Below, piece after piece: positions 21,501 through 34,142 of a stretch of DNA of 64,000 nt; position 1 is the first letter of the stretch; every line of letters begins with the position of its first letter. The stretch comes from Paragonimus skrjabini miyazakii. Lineage: Eukaryota > Platyhelminthes > Trematoda > Plagiorchiida > Troglotrematidae. The notes beneath the pieces were generated by a model. It did no database searches, had not been told where the DNA came from, and was given only the letters and a program-made list of their open reading frames with translations. Made by a program: the position numbers and the translations under genes. Where the stretch lies: NCBI GenBank assembly GCA_014338405.1, contig JTDE01002089.1, positions 14,993 to 78,992 of the forward strand, written 5' to 3'.

Positions 21501-24500
21501 CTACCATAGACTAACAGCACATTCCTCATACATAAAACATGTTTGCACACTGGTTCACATACTACAAAGTACATTATAGATGATCAAATTGCCTTGGTGT
21601 TCTAGTTGTTTTTCACAAAAATAATGTGAACAAGGTGATCTGTCTGCACTAACACATTCCAAATCTTGGCAATAACGTCGTCAACTAACAGCACCTTTCC
21701 ATTAGCTTGACTTTTTAGTTATGTGTTTTGGATAAAATGAAAAGCTATTTTAATCAGACCTTTGTAATAACGTTCGGTTGTTTTGTTTACCACTGTCACA
21801 ACAGACGAATCAGTAAGGTATAGGCTTATACAACCGTTCTACTAGAGCCGACAGTTTATCTGTTGGGACAAAATGTACGGAAGTTCATTTGTTTTAAGTG
21901 GCCCACCGAAAACGTGGTTGTCTTCAAACTTGGACAAGAGTTAATAGCGTGCGCACACACGACGTGTATGAGCTCATATTACTGTGGTACTCAATAACTA
22001 ACATGTCAAACTATGAAAGAAAAAACGGAGTGTTTTATATTGAATGCTGCTTGTCTGTTCTGTTGAGACAAGTTATCCTAGCAAACCGTCGGGGTTCGAC
22101 ACATTAGTCCTTGCGAACAAGTGCAAAATTTGGGTCTATTCATGTTGTGTAGTTGCTTAGCTAAGTGACCAAACAAAGCTTCTTCAGTAAAACCTTGTGG
22201 ACCCATATATCACTGACCTCAATTTTTTGATAGGTATATAATAACATAATATTGTGTAATGGGGGTATAGCTAATGAAATAAAAAATTAACATATGAAAA
22301 ACCATAAACAAAAGCCATAAACACTTTCAGCGCTTGCAAAATCCGTTGGAACTATCTAGCGAGCGCTAAATTTTGTTTGATTTGGTGTTTGCCTACTCAG
22401 AAACGCCAACTGATCATTTAACAAGAGTCAGGGGACGCTTTCAATAAAGTTCGACTGTAGTGATATCAGGGAATATACAATTGTCTTACTGAATTCCTCA
22501 CAAACACGTTTGTTCTTGACCTTATTATTGAGGATAAAATCCTAATGTTTAGCTTGGTTGCACCAATTTGTTAGAGCAATCACACTTCACCTATTCACCA
22601 CGGGACGTGAACTTGAACTACCGCGATTATCTTGATCTATTCATCTCAATCCCGTAAGTGGAGTTGTTGGCCGAATCAACAACATCCTTCTCGGCTTGTA
22701 GCATGAATGATACCGGTTTGTGTGTCAGTCTACCTACCTTTCCAATCTGCCTAGTACAAGCTAGAAAAACAGACGGTCAGTAATGAAATGTTGGTTTGAA
22801 GGTGCATACTAATAACTTGATTACCGTTAGCCTATATCATTTTATCTTTTGCTTATTACTGTTGTCATGGATGAGAAAGTAAATGTACAGGAGGTTTATC
22901 GCTGTTAACTGATACCATCGTTATATCAATTGAGTTTGATAACACAGTGTAAGCGCAAAATCATCGATCAAACCGTTAGTAAAATAGAACTGAACGAAAA
23001 TAAAAATCACAGAGTAAGATCCGTTATGATAAGACCTGGAAAACGGCTTATTGATTAAATGTGCATAGGACAATAGTTCCTTTTGCTAATGTTTGTTCTC
23101 ATGTACTGCGATTTTTAAAAAGGACCATGTACAGTAGTGATTCGGAGGACCATTGAAACGTCCTTCCCGTCTATGGCTTCGGTTTGTAGTCATATCCTTC
23201 AGTTTTTGGCCAGTGACATTCAACATGGTATGGACCTTGGCTTGAAAGCAGAGTATGGTCAGCGGAAGCAAATGTAATATCATGTACTTGATCCTTCTGC
23301 TGCAAATTATGAGCTGTCCACCACACTATTTTACCCAGCCACTCTCTAAGAGTGCAAGTAAGTTGAGACCTGGTGAACATTAAACACACGTGTGCAAAAC
23401 GCATCCGAATCACTCAACCAGTGGGACCAAACAATTTGGCCTAGATAGTAGGCTATCCGTTTCAACATACGTCGCGGAGCCTTGTTACTGCGCGTCTGCT
23501 GTTGCCACAACATGCTAACAATGTTGTGCGGACTACGATTATCTAAAGCACACGTCATACAAACATCATGTCTGCAGATATCGAAGCCGTAGAAGAGTAC
23601 GGCAAGCAAACGGAGACACGCTGTAGACCAGCCCTTCAACGATGGAATGGACGTACATTAAAAGAAGATTCTGTAACACCTCGAAAGCAACTTGATCGGT
23701 GAATGAGGCTGGGATGTTGTTTAGTCGTTAGTCACACGATGAACAAAAATGTGTACAACTGACCCGGAAAATTTCCCGGTAACTGAACAGGAGGTTGAAA
23801 CTATAAGGTGGCGTTCAATCGCAAAATCATTGGGAATACAGGGGACCGTAACGTTATATATTCGACAGACTTGATGTTTCTAACCGGTCTTGTATCAACC
23901 ACTCATTGGTGGACTGATTGGCCCGTTCAGCTTACCACACAGTCTGTGTCAGGAGTAGTAACCCCTCCAAATTTGCGAAATCAACTGGCATTTTGGTAAA
24001 TCCACTTGGATGGATGTACCGATTACTTTTTTGGAGAAGTTGTGTGGTATACCATGAAAAGCCTTGTTACGAGGCAATTTCGTTCGCTTTTCTTTGGTTA
24101 ATGCCTAAAAGATTACACAACTTATATAAACTAAGACGGTATGGCAACATAAAGCGAAGATATCAATTTCGACAGCTTTTCGGAACATGCAGTATGAAGA
24201 TCTCGTATCGCATTTAAGGCTAAACACATATACTTCAATATGGCACTGACATTTCAAGAATTATCAACCAAAAGTCATGAAACAAAATTTCACGACTGAA
24301 CTGACAAAAATACTTAAAGCTAAACTCGTTGGACTGAAACTGGAATTCCTGGTCAAATTAAGATCAAGTCGCGGGTGAATGTGAAGTGAATCAGAAAGCG
24401 ATTAACTACGACCAGATGGAGAGGTGTTCAGATGTTTTTACTACAACTTGTTAGGCATGTCTAGCAAATTGTTCCGGCCTCCGAAAAACCTAAATTCTCT

Positions 24501-24652
24501 TAAATTTGGAAATTTCCTCTTGCCAGGGTTGCGTAGATTTTTTGTCCAAGTTCGTGCTGGCGTCTAGTAACCGCACTGCGAGCAGCTTCGTCCGCTGAAG
24601 TGGCCAGTCATTTGAGGTCGTACTCACTGATTCATATTCCGGGTTGATTTGA
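21501..24652. other. No recognised gene
   Basis: Several short frames on both strands (plus 21898-22107, minus 23086-23639, plus 23808-24217) show no recognisable domain. A weak tRNA-like trace near 23915-23975 was not accepted. Confidence 0.35.
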
Positions 24653-24920
24653 GGTACCGCAGATGTAGTTGTTTCCGCAAATACCTATGAACCTACAGAT
24701 TTTTCTGGAGTTGGTAGTCATGAATATGGGTTCATTCTGAACGGTGCTGTTGATGGCATTGCCGCCTTGGTAGACACAACCTGCGAAGCTTTGTGCGCAT
24801 TCTTAACGGCTGACGTTAAGCTACGTCCGATGAAATCTGAATTATTGTCTCCTCGGAAAGTCAAAGAAAATCTGTGCTTTCAATTGATACCGTCAAATTT
24901 ACAAACTCGTGGTATTTCCT
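24653..24920 (+). other. Unidentified open stretch
   Basis: A frame without an ATG at its start is open from a TGA at 24650 to a TGA at 24944. It reads VVVSANTYEPTDFSGVGSHE, FILNGAVDGIAALVDTTCEA and LRPMKSELLSPRKV. Its last codons run into the neighbouring SINE-like repeat. Composition is protein-like but I recognise no family; chance is possible at this length. Confidence 0.22.
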
Positions 24921-25205
24921 ATAGATTGAACATCACACACAATTGATCGCAGCTGTCACATTCTCATAAAATTTCCAGTCGGCTCCTTTCGAACAGACGA
25001 AGCACTAGACTCGAGTTTCGCTCTCATTAGAGCTTATCAGTATTGCATATCATCGCCACTGCCGGGACTTGAACCACGGCCACGCTGTTCATAAGGCAAC
25101 CGTGTTTACCACTGCACCACTGACCTCACATTAGGCACGACCGAATTATCAAATGTGAACGCTCAACCATTTTCGCTTGTGAATAAGGATCAAGTGTCCA
25201 TCAAA
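24921..25205 (-). mobile_element. tRNA-derived SINE-like repeat, family 1
   Basis: On the minus strand this carries an A-box-like TGGTGCAGTGG (25109-25119) and a B-box-like GGTTCAAGTCC (25065-25075), spaced as in a tRNA-type RNA polymerase III promoter. An unrelated tail follows with ACTCGAGTCTAGTGCTTC, then GTTCGAAAGGAGCCGACTGG, and ends near 24921. Related copies are at 25935, 30035, 34965 and 43323 with the same order of blocks. That is the layout of a tRNA-derived SINE. Confidence 0.72.
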
Positions 25206-25934
25206 TAGGTCGGATACCTATTACTTAACAGCATCACATGGAACAGCCGCTGTCCTATCAGTGAAGACAGTTCAGCTCATTTTATCGAAGTGTGTGCGTG
25301 CTAACGCCCGTCGGTAGCCACAAGTTGCAAAACGTCTGAAACCGATGTATTAAGCAGACCAGTTGCCTTTGTGATGTGAACTTCCAGGTAATTGAGACCG
25401 CCTTTATATTTGGTGTGCATTTGCAGGAAAGACATTCGTAATAAATGACGGGGATTGGGCGAAATGTTCACGTTTGTTCTACTACTGGCCATTTACAATT
25501 TCGTTCACGGAAACTACTACTCCCCGTCTAACTAGCATCTTGTTTCCTAACGCAGTAATTTCTCTCGCAGTAATTACCTAACTGATCTCTATCAATGTGC
25601 ATTTGAATATCACCATTTAGAAGTTATTCTGGTTTGTATGCGCTCAGCTTCCAGAACATGATCAGATAAATTAACTTCAGCTGAAGAGATTCTGTTGCCG
25701 GATCTATGATGTATCCAAGAGTAAACTCGTCCGGACTTGCTTCGCATCCTTAAGTCAGGATATCTGTTGATTGCAAACCAGCCCATATTGATGGTCCGTA
25801 CAAACTTCTGTTCACTCAACCGGCTCTGTGTTTAAATTAATCCCACGCATTTGAAAGTTACAGTCTATTTTGCCAAAGTCCATCGGCCTCTAAGTAACGG
25901 AAAAGATGTGAATACAACAACCGCTGCTGCATTT
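25206..25934. other. No recognised gene between two SINE-like copies
   Basis: Short minus-strand frames (25301-25492, 25610-25819) have no recognisable motif. Confidence 0.3.
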
Positions 25935-26170
25935 CCATTTACTTTCTAACTGGCCCCTTTCGAACTGCAGAAACATTAGACTCGAGTTTCGCACTCATTA
26001 GAGCTCGCCAGTAGTGCATATCATCGCCACTGCCTGGACTAGAACTCCGGCCACGCTTTTAAGAGGCAACCGTGTTGACCACTGCGCCATTCATCTCACA
26101 TTGAGCACGACCAAATCATCACATCTGAACGCTCAACTACTTTCACTTGCGAGTACCGGTCACATTGCCT
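25935..26170 (-). mobile_element. tRNA-derived SINE-like repeat, family 1
   Basis: Second minus-strand copy, about 1 kb from the first. Matching blocks include gcccctttcgaactgcag, agactcgagtttcgcactca, catcatcgccactgcc and ggcaaccgtgttgaccactg. The B box has drifted more than in the first copy. Confidence 0.7.
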
Positions 26171-26439
26171 GATTTCCTCGAGAGAAGAGACAGTACCTGT
26201 AATGTTAGCTCAAGTGGACTAGAACTTCTCCACAAGTTGTAATCATAAATAACTTTGAACTTGAAACAGTTGGTTCCCTTCATAAATCTGAACAAATTAG
26301 TAACATAGACGGACAGAGGTAGATGCTAGCATTCCGTATTGCTTCTTCCGTACCAAATAACAATAGCCAGGGGCATATATATGGCACTATTGGGGTGGGG
26401 GGTGAAGAAATAACATAGTAAATTAGACGAAGAACAATA

Positions 26440-27095
26440 ACGCAAAATTATCATGTCGTGGGAGTCTAAGGCTGACATATAGTTGTTTTGTACACACAAT
26501 GCTGGCTTCAGACACCTAATCGCGACCCTCTCAGTGAAAATCGGGAAACGCGGATTAGCGTGGCACATTATACTCCTGGATGTTGATTCGGGATTAATCC
26601 GGTGACCGGTGGGCAACGTGTGTCTGGCGATAGACCAGGCCGGAAGTTTGCGTGATCCCGGGACAAAGGAAAGACACTGCGCAGTCACATCCTGAATTCA
26701 TTTCGGCAGATGTTCCTTCATTCTACAGTTCCAGCACCTATCGGTTCTGCCGATGTAACTTTGGCCACAGTTACATGCAAACTGATAAATACAGTGTGAG
26801 CTGGCGCTTTCCCGTAACTGAAGGTAACGGTATCTTACGAGTACCTTCAACGACTACGATTTCAGTTGCACTTTATGCTCGTTTAATGGAGGCGACGAGA
26901 CGTTTTGTTGTTTGAAGTGAAGAAGTGTCACCTTTGAATGGTAGTTCAATGTAAACTTCCTTCGTCCCAACCGTGGAAACCTTGTCTACTGCTATACGTT
27001 GCTGACTGGGTCTGTTGATAAACCTCAGCGGATAGTCATTAGCCTGCAACGTCGTTGTAAGCAGTTATTTGGTACTGGAGAGGCAATACGAAATG
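26440..27095 (-). mobile_element. Penelope-like element remnant (linker, GIY-YIG, C-terminus)
   Basis: Minus-strand order: QANDYPLRFI (NGYP block, near 27040), TKEVYIELPFKGDTSS (FRGD linker, about 26940), then HTVYQFACNCGQSYIGRTDR at about 26720-26780. The last has the CxC pair and the YIG-R-T core of the endonuclease intact. After MKEHLPK and a stop come TLPTGHRINPES and FTERVAIRCLKPALCVQNNY, the C-terminal helix and cysteine block. The endonuclease motif is the best preserved in the window. Stops and frame changes still break the reading frame. It resembles the copies at 38955 and 56640 more than the nested element. Confidence 0.8.
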
Positions 27096-27590
27096 TTAGC
27101 ATCTACCACTGTCCTTCTTCTTACCACCCTTGAACTTGTTGGGCGACATTTTAACCAATGTTAGTGGTAATGAGGGATCATTGATTAAAACTAATAAAAT
27201 AGTTCTCATTATTAACTGGAACCGTCTCATTGTCACTGTACTATCCATTCTCTTTTTATAACAAAGACTGTAGTCGAATGTCACTCCCTTCGAACTCTTG
27301 TCGAGATCAATCACTCTGTCTGTTACTAACAAAACCATTGTGACCAAGTGTTTGCAAACATAGACAAACGTTTCACATTTTAATGCCAACATTTCCAAAC
27401 CTGCCTCTAACAGTAAGCAAGAAGCACTTTCTCCTATGATCATATATAGTATGGTGAATGGTAGGACAACCAAATGTTGCCTGTGTTTGCAAAGTGGCAA
27501 CAACTGTTTTGTAGTCTCTCTTTTAAGCTGTGCACAACATGACGGGTAAACACCGTCGACATTTAGTGACACATATTTAAATGAGTTCAT
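27096..27590 (-). other. 164-codon open frame, possibly a decayed Penelope-like RT
   Basis: A single uninterrupted minus-strand frame with an ATG, ending FKGGKKKDSGRC. No motif is exact. QLLPLCKHRQH sits where LLLRCTYNVQF would lie, and CYKKRMDS sits where the KRYVDD box would lie, with spacing to the NGYP block at about 27040 similar to the nested copy. That makes a decayed RT plausible but unproven. It could also be a chance frame. Confidence 0.3.
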
Positions 27591-28208
27591 AGGGTGTTAC
27601 AGAAAGGAGAAACATCTTTGTTTACAAGCTAGTCTTTTTGTATTGGACAGTTCCGTAGATGTACACACAATTTATATCTGATAAGTTCATACATGGATTG
27701 GACCGATCTTATAGCGTTGACTTGAGATCTAGTATCAAGTAACATTATTAACGCTTGTTCGAACCCTGGTAGCCCTAACTAGTAAAAACTGGCAGTCCGA
27801 GATAGATTGTGTTCATGTACGCATTACAAGGGTATAAAATAAGTTATAACTCACGTGCATATAATTTCCCGTGTTACAAGTAATGCTCATAATAATAACA
27901 ATGCTTACTTGAGGAAATCACAAATATGTGGAAGCCTAATCTATAAGCAAGGCATCACGATCGTAAACACACTTCTCAATGGATTTGGACAATCGTGAGA
28001 CAAAATGATTCGAGTTATTGAGACCATTCTGTTAAGTACACATGATTTGTCCACTCTTCAAATATGGTATAGGTGTTGGCTGTATAAAAGACGCATATTG
28101 TAAGAAAGGCTATGATCAGCAATCACATCGCTAGAAACCGCCAGTTCCCCGAATATATGGTGTGACAAGAAGATAAACAAAGTGCACTGTCAGTGACCTT
28201 CACCATTG

Positions 28209-28676
28209 CTAAGGTCGTGTACTGCTCCGATCTCCACGATCGTCCTCAACCGCCGTGACAACTGTTGTTGTCATCCTGACTACATGCCTGGACTGGACTT
28301 TTGTCTTGTACATTCTTTTTGGCTTTGCTTCGTTGCTAGTCGCTAACCCTATAAATACGAACGGGTTTGTGACCATGTAGTCTTCGGGTTGAGCGACATG
28401 AAGAAACTCTGTCTGAAGACCAGTCTTTTTCCTGTGTTCATGGGTTGGGAAGTGATTGACTGACCGTGTAGAATCCGTACTCCATCGTTTATTACCGTTA
28501 TTCGTTGTGTTGTTATCCGCTGTTTCATTGACCATTATTCCGTTTCCGTTTACGCGCTCGTAGACCGTAGGTCCAGATAAAGAACTACGATTGAGGCACA
28601 TTTCGCCTCCACATGAAAAGATTATGTATCGCGTCAAGACAATAGCAATGTCCTCTTGGCAGAAAGTACCTGACAA
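28209..28676 (-). other. 155-codon open frame of unknown origin
   Basis: The minus-strand frame has an ATG and protein-like composition, rich in Asn and Thr: ADNNTTNNGNKRWSTDSTRS, HVAQPEDYMVTNPFVFIGLA. No signal peptide, membrane segment or domain is recognised. No clear splice sites flank it. It could be an exon of an unidentified gene or a chance frame. Confidence 0.25.
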
Positions 28677-30034
28677 ATACCAAACAGCTGTATGTTAATC
28701 GTTTGCTGATCATTGCACCGTGTGCCATAAACAACAACATTTTGACTGCTTGTAATAAACAGTTGTCCAGCCAACACATAAAACACACCCACCTGGAAAA
28801 AAACATCTGCTGGAGAAAACGGGCGTTTGTTCGGTATGTTATTTTGTGGGGGGGGGCACTGGAGTCACGATGTCCCTTACCGAAGTGAGTGAGGCAGAGT
28901 AAACGTTGGAACCTTGCTTTGTCTGAACAGTCAAAATATACCTAAACGCAAGATTGATACAATGGTCTTGCTAGGATCGTTCTTTATATCTTATATTCTT
29001 ATAGATGGTTACAACAGGGAGAAAGGGCACTAATTTTTCGTTTTCGTTCCCATTTTCAGCAGAGAAAACATTATGTTGGACAAGTTATACATACAATTAA
29101 AGAGTGAGTTGACTCGAAAAAAAGGAATACCGAATAAACCGACTAGTCATATCAGCAAAAAAAAAGAAACAACTTCTTTTTAGATATGAGTATCTAAAAT
29201 CTTGTGGAATACATCAAGAAGGTATTAAGGAAAATGGTATTGCGGATCGAATCTGGTGTATGTGTCGATCAAGTGAAAGTTTAAACTTACCGAGAAATTT
29301 ATTTTGTCAGCGCCCGCACAACTTTCGGGAATCGATAATACTTACAGGTCAAGAAGGAGAAGAATGAACATTCGGGGTCTTGAACTGAGTCCTGGACACA
29401 ACGGTGATTTACTCTGATAACTCTGCATTCATCTCCGTCAAATTAACCACTCAAGTAAGTGCCTAGCAAAGGCAGATTTATTGTATGTTCTTGGCACGAT
29501 GGATTGCTCAAATTTATCATAAGCTTTAAAGAAATCACGCTAAACCACCTCACCAAATGACTCTCCGAAATGACTTTTGTTTGCAGCTTTATGTCACGAG
29601 TACTCAACAATACCGAAAGATCACGCACTGAAGCAAGACGACTAAACCAGGTAACTGAAGATAGACAACAGACCTGTCAGCGGACGTAATCCAACACTGT
29701 TACCATAGTTTCGCGCGGGTTGAGATAATGCCAGGTCACTATAAGAAGGAATAACCAAAGTGTTGAATGGACGAATTTCGGATATCAAAAAAACGTCATA
29801 ACGACTACTCTGTACAGACTGATGAGAATATTAAAAAAATGATAGTGCAGGGGGGAAACGATGCGATTTCTTTGTTTTGTCCACACACACACACAGGATA
29901 TTAGTTGCTGATGCAACAACAACAAATTTTATGTAACCTGCAAATAAGTGAACATAATTGAACGAATAACCCTCACTAAGGCAAATCATTACACTCGAAC
30001 AAAATAATAAATACAATTGTGTCTCCTATCGAGA
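28677..30034. other. No recognised gene
   Basis: Contains a run of nine G (28848-28856) and a short CA repeat (29883-29896). No gene seen. Confidence 0.35.
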
Positions 30035-30330
30035 CGATCAGGCAACCTGATCATCACTCACAGGCGAAAGTGGTTGAGCGTTCATATGCGATGATAATTC
30101 AGTGGCGCCTAATGTGAGATCAATGGTGTAGTGGTCAACACGGTTGCCTCATAAAAGCGTAGTCGGGGTTCTAGCCCACGCAGTGGCAAGGATATGCATT
30201 ACTGACAAACTGTTATATGAGCAAAACTCAAATCTAGTGGTTTTGCAGTTCGAAAGGGGCTGACTAGGAATTCTGCGGGAATTCGGTAGCTGCGACCAAT
30301 TGTTAGTTATGTTCAACTCGAAAAATGTAA
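30035..30330 (+). mobile_element. tRNA-derived SINE-like repeat, family 1
   Basis: Plus-strand copy with A-box-like tggtgtagtgg (30124-30134) and B-box-like ggttctagccc (30167-30177). The tail has cagttcgaaaggggctgac and then agctgcgaccaattgttag. It shares the leading tggttgagcgttcat block with the copy at 24921 (minus). Confidence 0.72.
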
Positions 30331-31984
30331 TTTTGTTGTTGTCTATATCAGTGTCTGTCGTGTACAGAAAGCTGATTGATGAGGTCTGATTAACTTTGTT
30401 TCAATAGTCACTAGCAGCTGTAAGTAACCAGTACGTCCGGATTAACTGTGTAGCCGGTGAATCGAAAACATGTGGCAGTCATTGATGTGAGGTTCTTCGA
30501 GTATATTATGGTCAAAAAATCATTGTTGTTGACATATGCTCAGCTACGTGCTGATAGAACCACCAATCTATGCTGCTGTGTAACTTTATTACAATTGCGA
30601 ACGAACTGATGCATTATGCTTGATTGTTAAGATTGTAGGTTAAGAAATGTGCTCTAGCGCTAACCTTTGGCATTTCAGAGAATACTCAGTTGATTAAAGT
30701 GATCCACTAATGCGCTGATATCAATTTGTGACTTAACCGTTCACTTTTGAAACGCACTAACAGCTTGCTAGTTCCGTTGATTAATTCTTACTGCGGATAC
30801 CATCAAATTCTTTCGGATAATCATGTTTTATCTATAAAACAAAATCTGCCCTTTTTCCATCCCACCCCTCAGTTGCGTAGATATTTTCGGGCCCTGTGGA
30901 ATTAAGTTCTCACTTAACTCCGTTGATAATAAGTCGCTCCAAAGTTAGACAACTCAAAACAAAAGCTGATTTTACAGTATTTCGCTTTAAGATTCAGCGA
31001 CGAATTTGCTTAGAGAGATTATTTAATAATCGATTTCTAAACCTTAAAACACTATGAGATTCGGATGAAGAAGGTCCAGCTCATTAAGATTCGAAACGAA
31101 AGGGTATTTCCAAAGGAAAATTAGGAATTGGTCTACACAACATTTGCAGGGAGAAGCCCAGGCAGTTGTTGATGTAATCTTCTTTCGTATATTTCCAAGA
31201 ATACATTTCCCACTTTGGAGCCTACTATGTTGTGCCCATTTGCACTGTAAGTTTGTCTTTGATTCTTATCTGGGATTATTTCCTGGGGAGAAACATGATA
31301 TCCTTAAGAGAGTCAAATGGAACAAGGGTGCTAACATTCTGACTGTAATGGAGTCACAAGAAAGCAACTGTCTCACATAGTGACAGATCGATAAGTGAAC
31401 AGTCAGTATCCAACAAATACAGTTTTTCTGAGGGATCACTGAATAAACTTCAAGAACTTCCGTCAACTTGGAGGGAAATCAAAGGTAACTGAGAGATAAC
31501 ATTTCGTACCCTAGACAATACCTAAACCAATACCTAAAACGCCGGAATTTTTAACTAGTGTGGACCGTTATGATGTACCAAACGTTTGGGTGTTTGATGA
31601 CCCATCACATCTAGTGTTTGTGCACCTGTTGGTGTGATCTGTTTACGACGAGTTTTGAAAATGTGTCAATATAAGTAACAAAATGTGAAATTCGCGGAAA
31701 GTTTTCATCGCTAGTGATACCTTATTTAGACATCTCTGTATTGTAAAATAGCACTTGGTACTCTTTCCTCACTTCAACAACACCATGACACTTGTCTTGT
31801 TTGATAAAGAACCAGTCACTTTAGACTCCTTGGTGACTCTGTAGCGTTCGGCAGACAAAGAATATTGTCGGTATGTTGGAGACGGCAAAAATTCACGTGG
31901 GTTACCATTGTTAAAAGACATGCATCTGCCTACTAAACTGTATGTCCTAATAGACAATATGGGAATGGTTCTACTTCATCTAAG
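30331..31984. other. No recognised gene
   Basis: One exon-like stretch (plus 31150-31246) starts after ttgcag and ends before a consensus-like GTAAGT, with a frame reading GEAQAVVDVIFFRIFPRIHF. It is too short to call. Confidence 0.3.
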
Positions 31985-33005
31985 TCATCAGAAGTGAAAT
32001 TCACTGCTGGATTGCCTCGGTCCTTAATGAGAAAATGTTTCATGTTAAAGCCGACTCTGATCTTCCCTCCCTTACACCTATCTCAGTAGATTTACTAGAA
32101 AGATCTGTGCTTGGTTCATTACTGTCGTCAATTTATACTAGTGATTTGCCGGAGGGGACTTCTAGTCATTCTGTTCTCTATGCGGATAGCTTGAAAACCT
32201 GGAACTCCCACGATCCCAATACTTCATCAAGACCTTAAAGCTGTTTAACAACGTTCGGATGAATAACGTCTTCCAATCAACAACGGTAAGTGTGTACACA
32301 TATCTCTCGGTGGCGATTCTGACTACGTCTCCATATCACACTGTACACAAACGAAAGTGTATGTTGTTAAAGTGAGTTCTGAAAATGACTTGAGAAAATG
32401 GCAAAAATTCAATTTATCCTTCTCACCCTATCACAAAAATGCCATCAAAACCAGAACTCGATGTAATGGACATGATGAAACGAATGCTTCTCCGTAAGGA
32501 AAAGAAAGCTTTGTAAAACTATTTATTAGGTTTCTGTCCAACCATTGCTTGAATATATCAACTCAGCTATTTATTTCAACTCTTAGAAAAACATAAATGC
32601 GATTGGATGTATAAAGTGAGTTGCGAAATAAGCCATTTCAGGTCTTCAAAACATCAGGTATGAGTCTCATCTCAAAATCCTTGGTGTTCATCCTCTAGAA
32701 TATCGAAGATTTTGCGGACCTTTTTTGTCTCAGGGACTGAAACCGAAACTGTCTACTCTTTTCGCGAGTACAAATGAGCTAGGGGATCACAATCAAAGTT
32801 GTTTGAAGGAGATCACAAACGTTTATCAGACAATTGTTTTTCTATCAAAGTGTCGTCGCCCACTGAAGGAGCCCTTCGCCAATTGTGGCTAATGCTTCTG
32901 TCAAGTTGCAGTTTGAAGCCTTGTTAGACATCCACGCTTACACTATGAACAGTTTGGGTACAACCGAGCTACTTCAGTTTTTTCATGGCTACATTTCAGA
33001 AAATA
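31985..33005 (+). mobile_element. CR1-like non-LTR RT remnant
   Basis: LERSVLGSLLSSIYTSDLPE matches the GSVLGPLLFLIYINDLP block of CR1/Jockey-type RTs. SHSVLYADSLKTWN follows and keeps the YAD of the catalytic box, with the second aspartate replaced by serine. After frame changes come THISLGGDSDYV, FNLSFSPYHKNAIK, RYESHLKILGVHPLEYRRFC (the LGL-LEYRR block) and a C-terminal trace to about 33000. Endonuclease and N-terminal RT parts are absent. Flatworm CR1-like elements are common, so this is a typical decayed 5'-truncated copy. Confidence 0.75.
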
Positions 33006-33695
33006 TGACGCCCGCGTAACACCAGAAGAATAGTCGTACCGAATCAGAGAAACTGGGCTATCGGCCTTGCACCCGCGTATCAATAACTGAATCGCTGAAT
33101 AGTTAGTCCAGTAAAGTGGTTCCCACGAGATACACTAGTTCATTTGCAATTAAAGTACCACTTACATAACAGAATGCCTCAGTCTCTACATGAAAGCATA
33201 GCATAGCGTAACCCAAAATGGTTAGTATCGGCAATATCAATAATGATTTGTGCAATGTAGCAAACTAAAAGAATCCAGCCTCATCGGTCATCATATACAC
33301 CGTAGCAATCCATAATCTGGCAGATTCAAACAGATCGTTCAAGGTATTGTTAGGCAATCGTGACCCGAATCTACTGGAGTTTAATGAGGCCAGGTTGATT
33401 CGATAAGATCGGTTTATATGAATGTCGCTGATTTTACGTCAGAGACATACGAGGTTAAATAAAACTGCTAACGTATCATTATACTTATCCCTTTTCTGAT
33501 TTAACGAGGGGCTCATAGTTAGTTACTTATTTAAGAAGCTGAAAAACATTTGTCAGCCAACCGTGCTTCTTTCTGTTTTCTTCCAGTTTAGCTGTCTCAT
33601 CTGAGTCAATACTTCCAGGCTATGTTTAGGTTAACAGCTCATGATGCCTAGCATGCACATACACTTGCAAGAGACAAAGCCCTAAAGAACGTCGC
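33006..33695. other. No recognised gene
   Basis: Nothing recognised. Confidence 0.3.
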
Positions 33696-34142
33696 CTACG
33701 TGTCTGGGTGGTTATTTGATGGACGGTGAAGGGGAACAGAACTGTTACCAACTAGGCTAATGGATGCGTTCTTCCGTGGGGCGTGAATCAGATCCTGGAT
33801 TGCCAGAACGATGTCTGGAGATAGCTCAGAATGAAATACTTCTATACTTGAACGATCTATTCTGTGGTCAAATAGCTTGGTCCGAAAAAACCTGTCGTGT
33901 TGCTTATTTCTAAAACTGGCCGCGTCGGTTTCAATATCCAAAAGTTTACCTGAATGTTTCTGCATAACTTTAAGTGGAACCACCAAAACTGATTCTCCCG
34001 AGAGGTTTTTCTGTGAGGTTTCTTCATAGTAGAAACACTGGACAAATTTTACCGTTTGATTACATCGAATGGATAATAAATTCCTCTCTTTCCTCGGTAG
34101 ATTTTGGGCTATGTTGGATGGTATAAGTTGAACATTATGCAC
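33696..34142 (-). other. 148-codon open frame, candidate exon
   Basis: The minus-strand frame reads RNLLSIRCNQTVKFVQCFYY, SGESVLVVPLKVMQKHSGKL and SSIEVFHSELSPDIVLAIQD; composition is protein-like. An acceptor-like catccaacatag lies near 34110 and a donor-like GTAACA near 33742, so part of the frame could be an exon. No domain is recognised. No partner exon was found. Confidence 0.3.

Noticed and set aside
23910..23980. Possible SINE head near agtagtaacccctcc
   Set aside because: B box too degraded and no related copy in the window.
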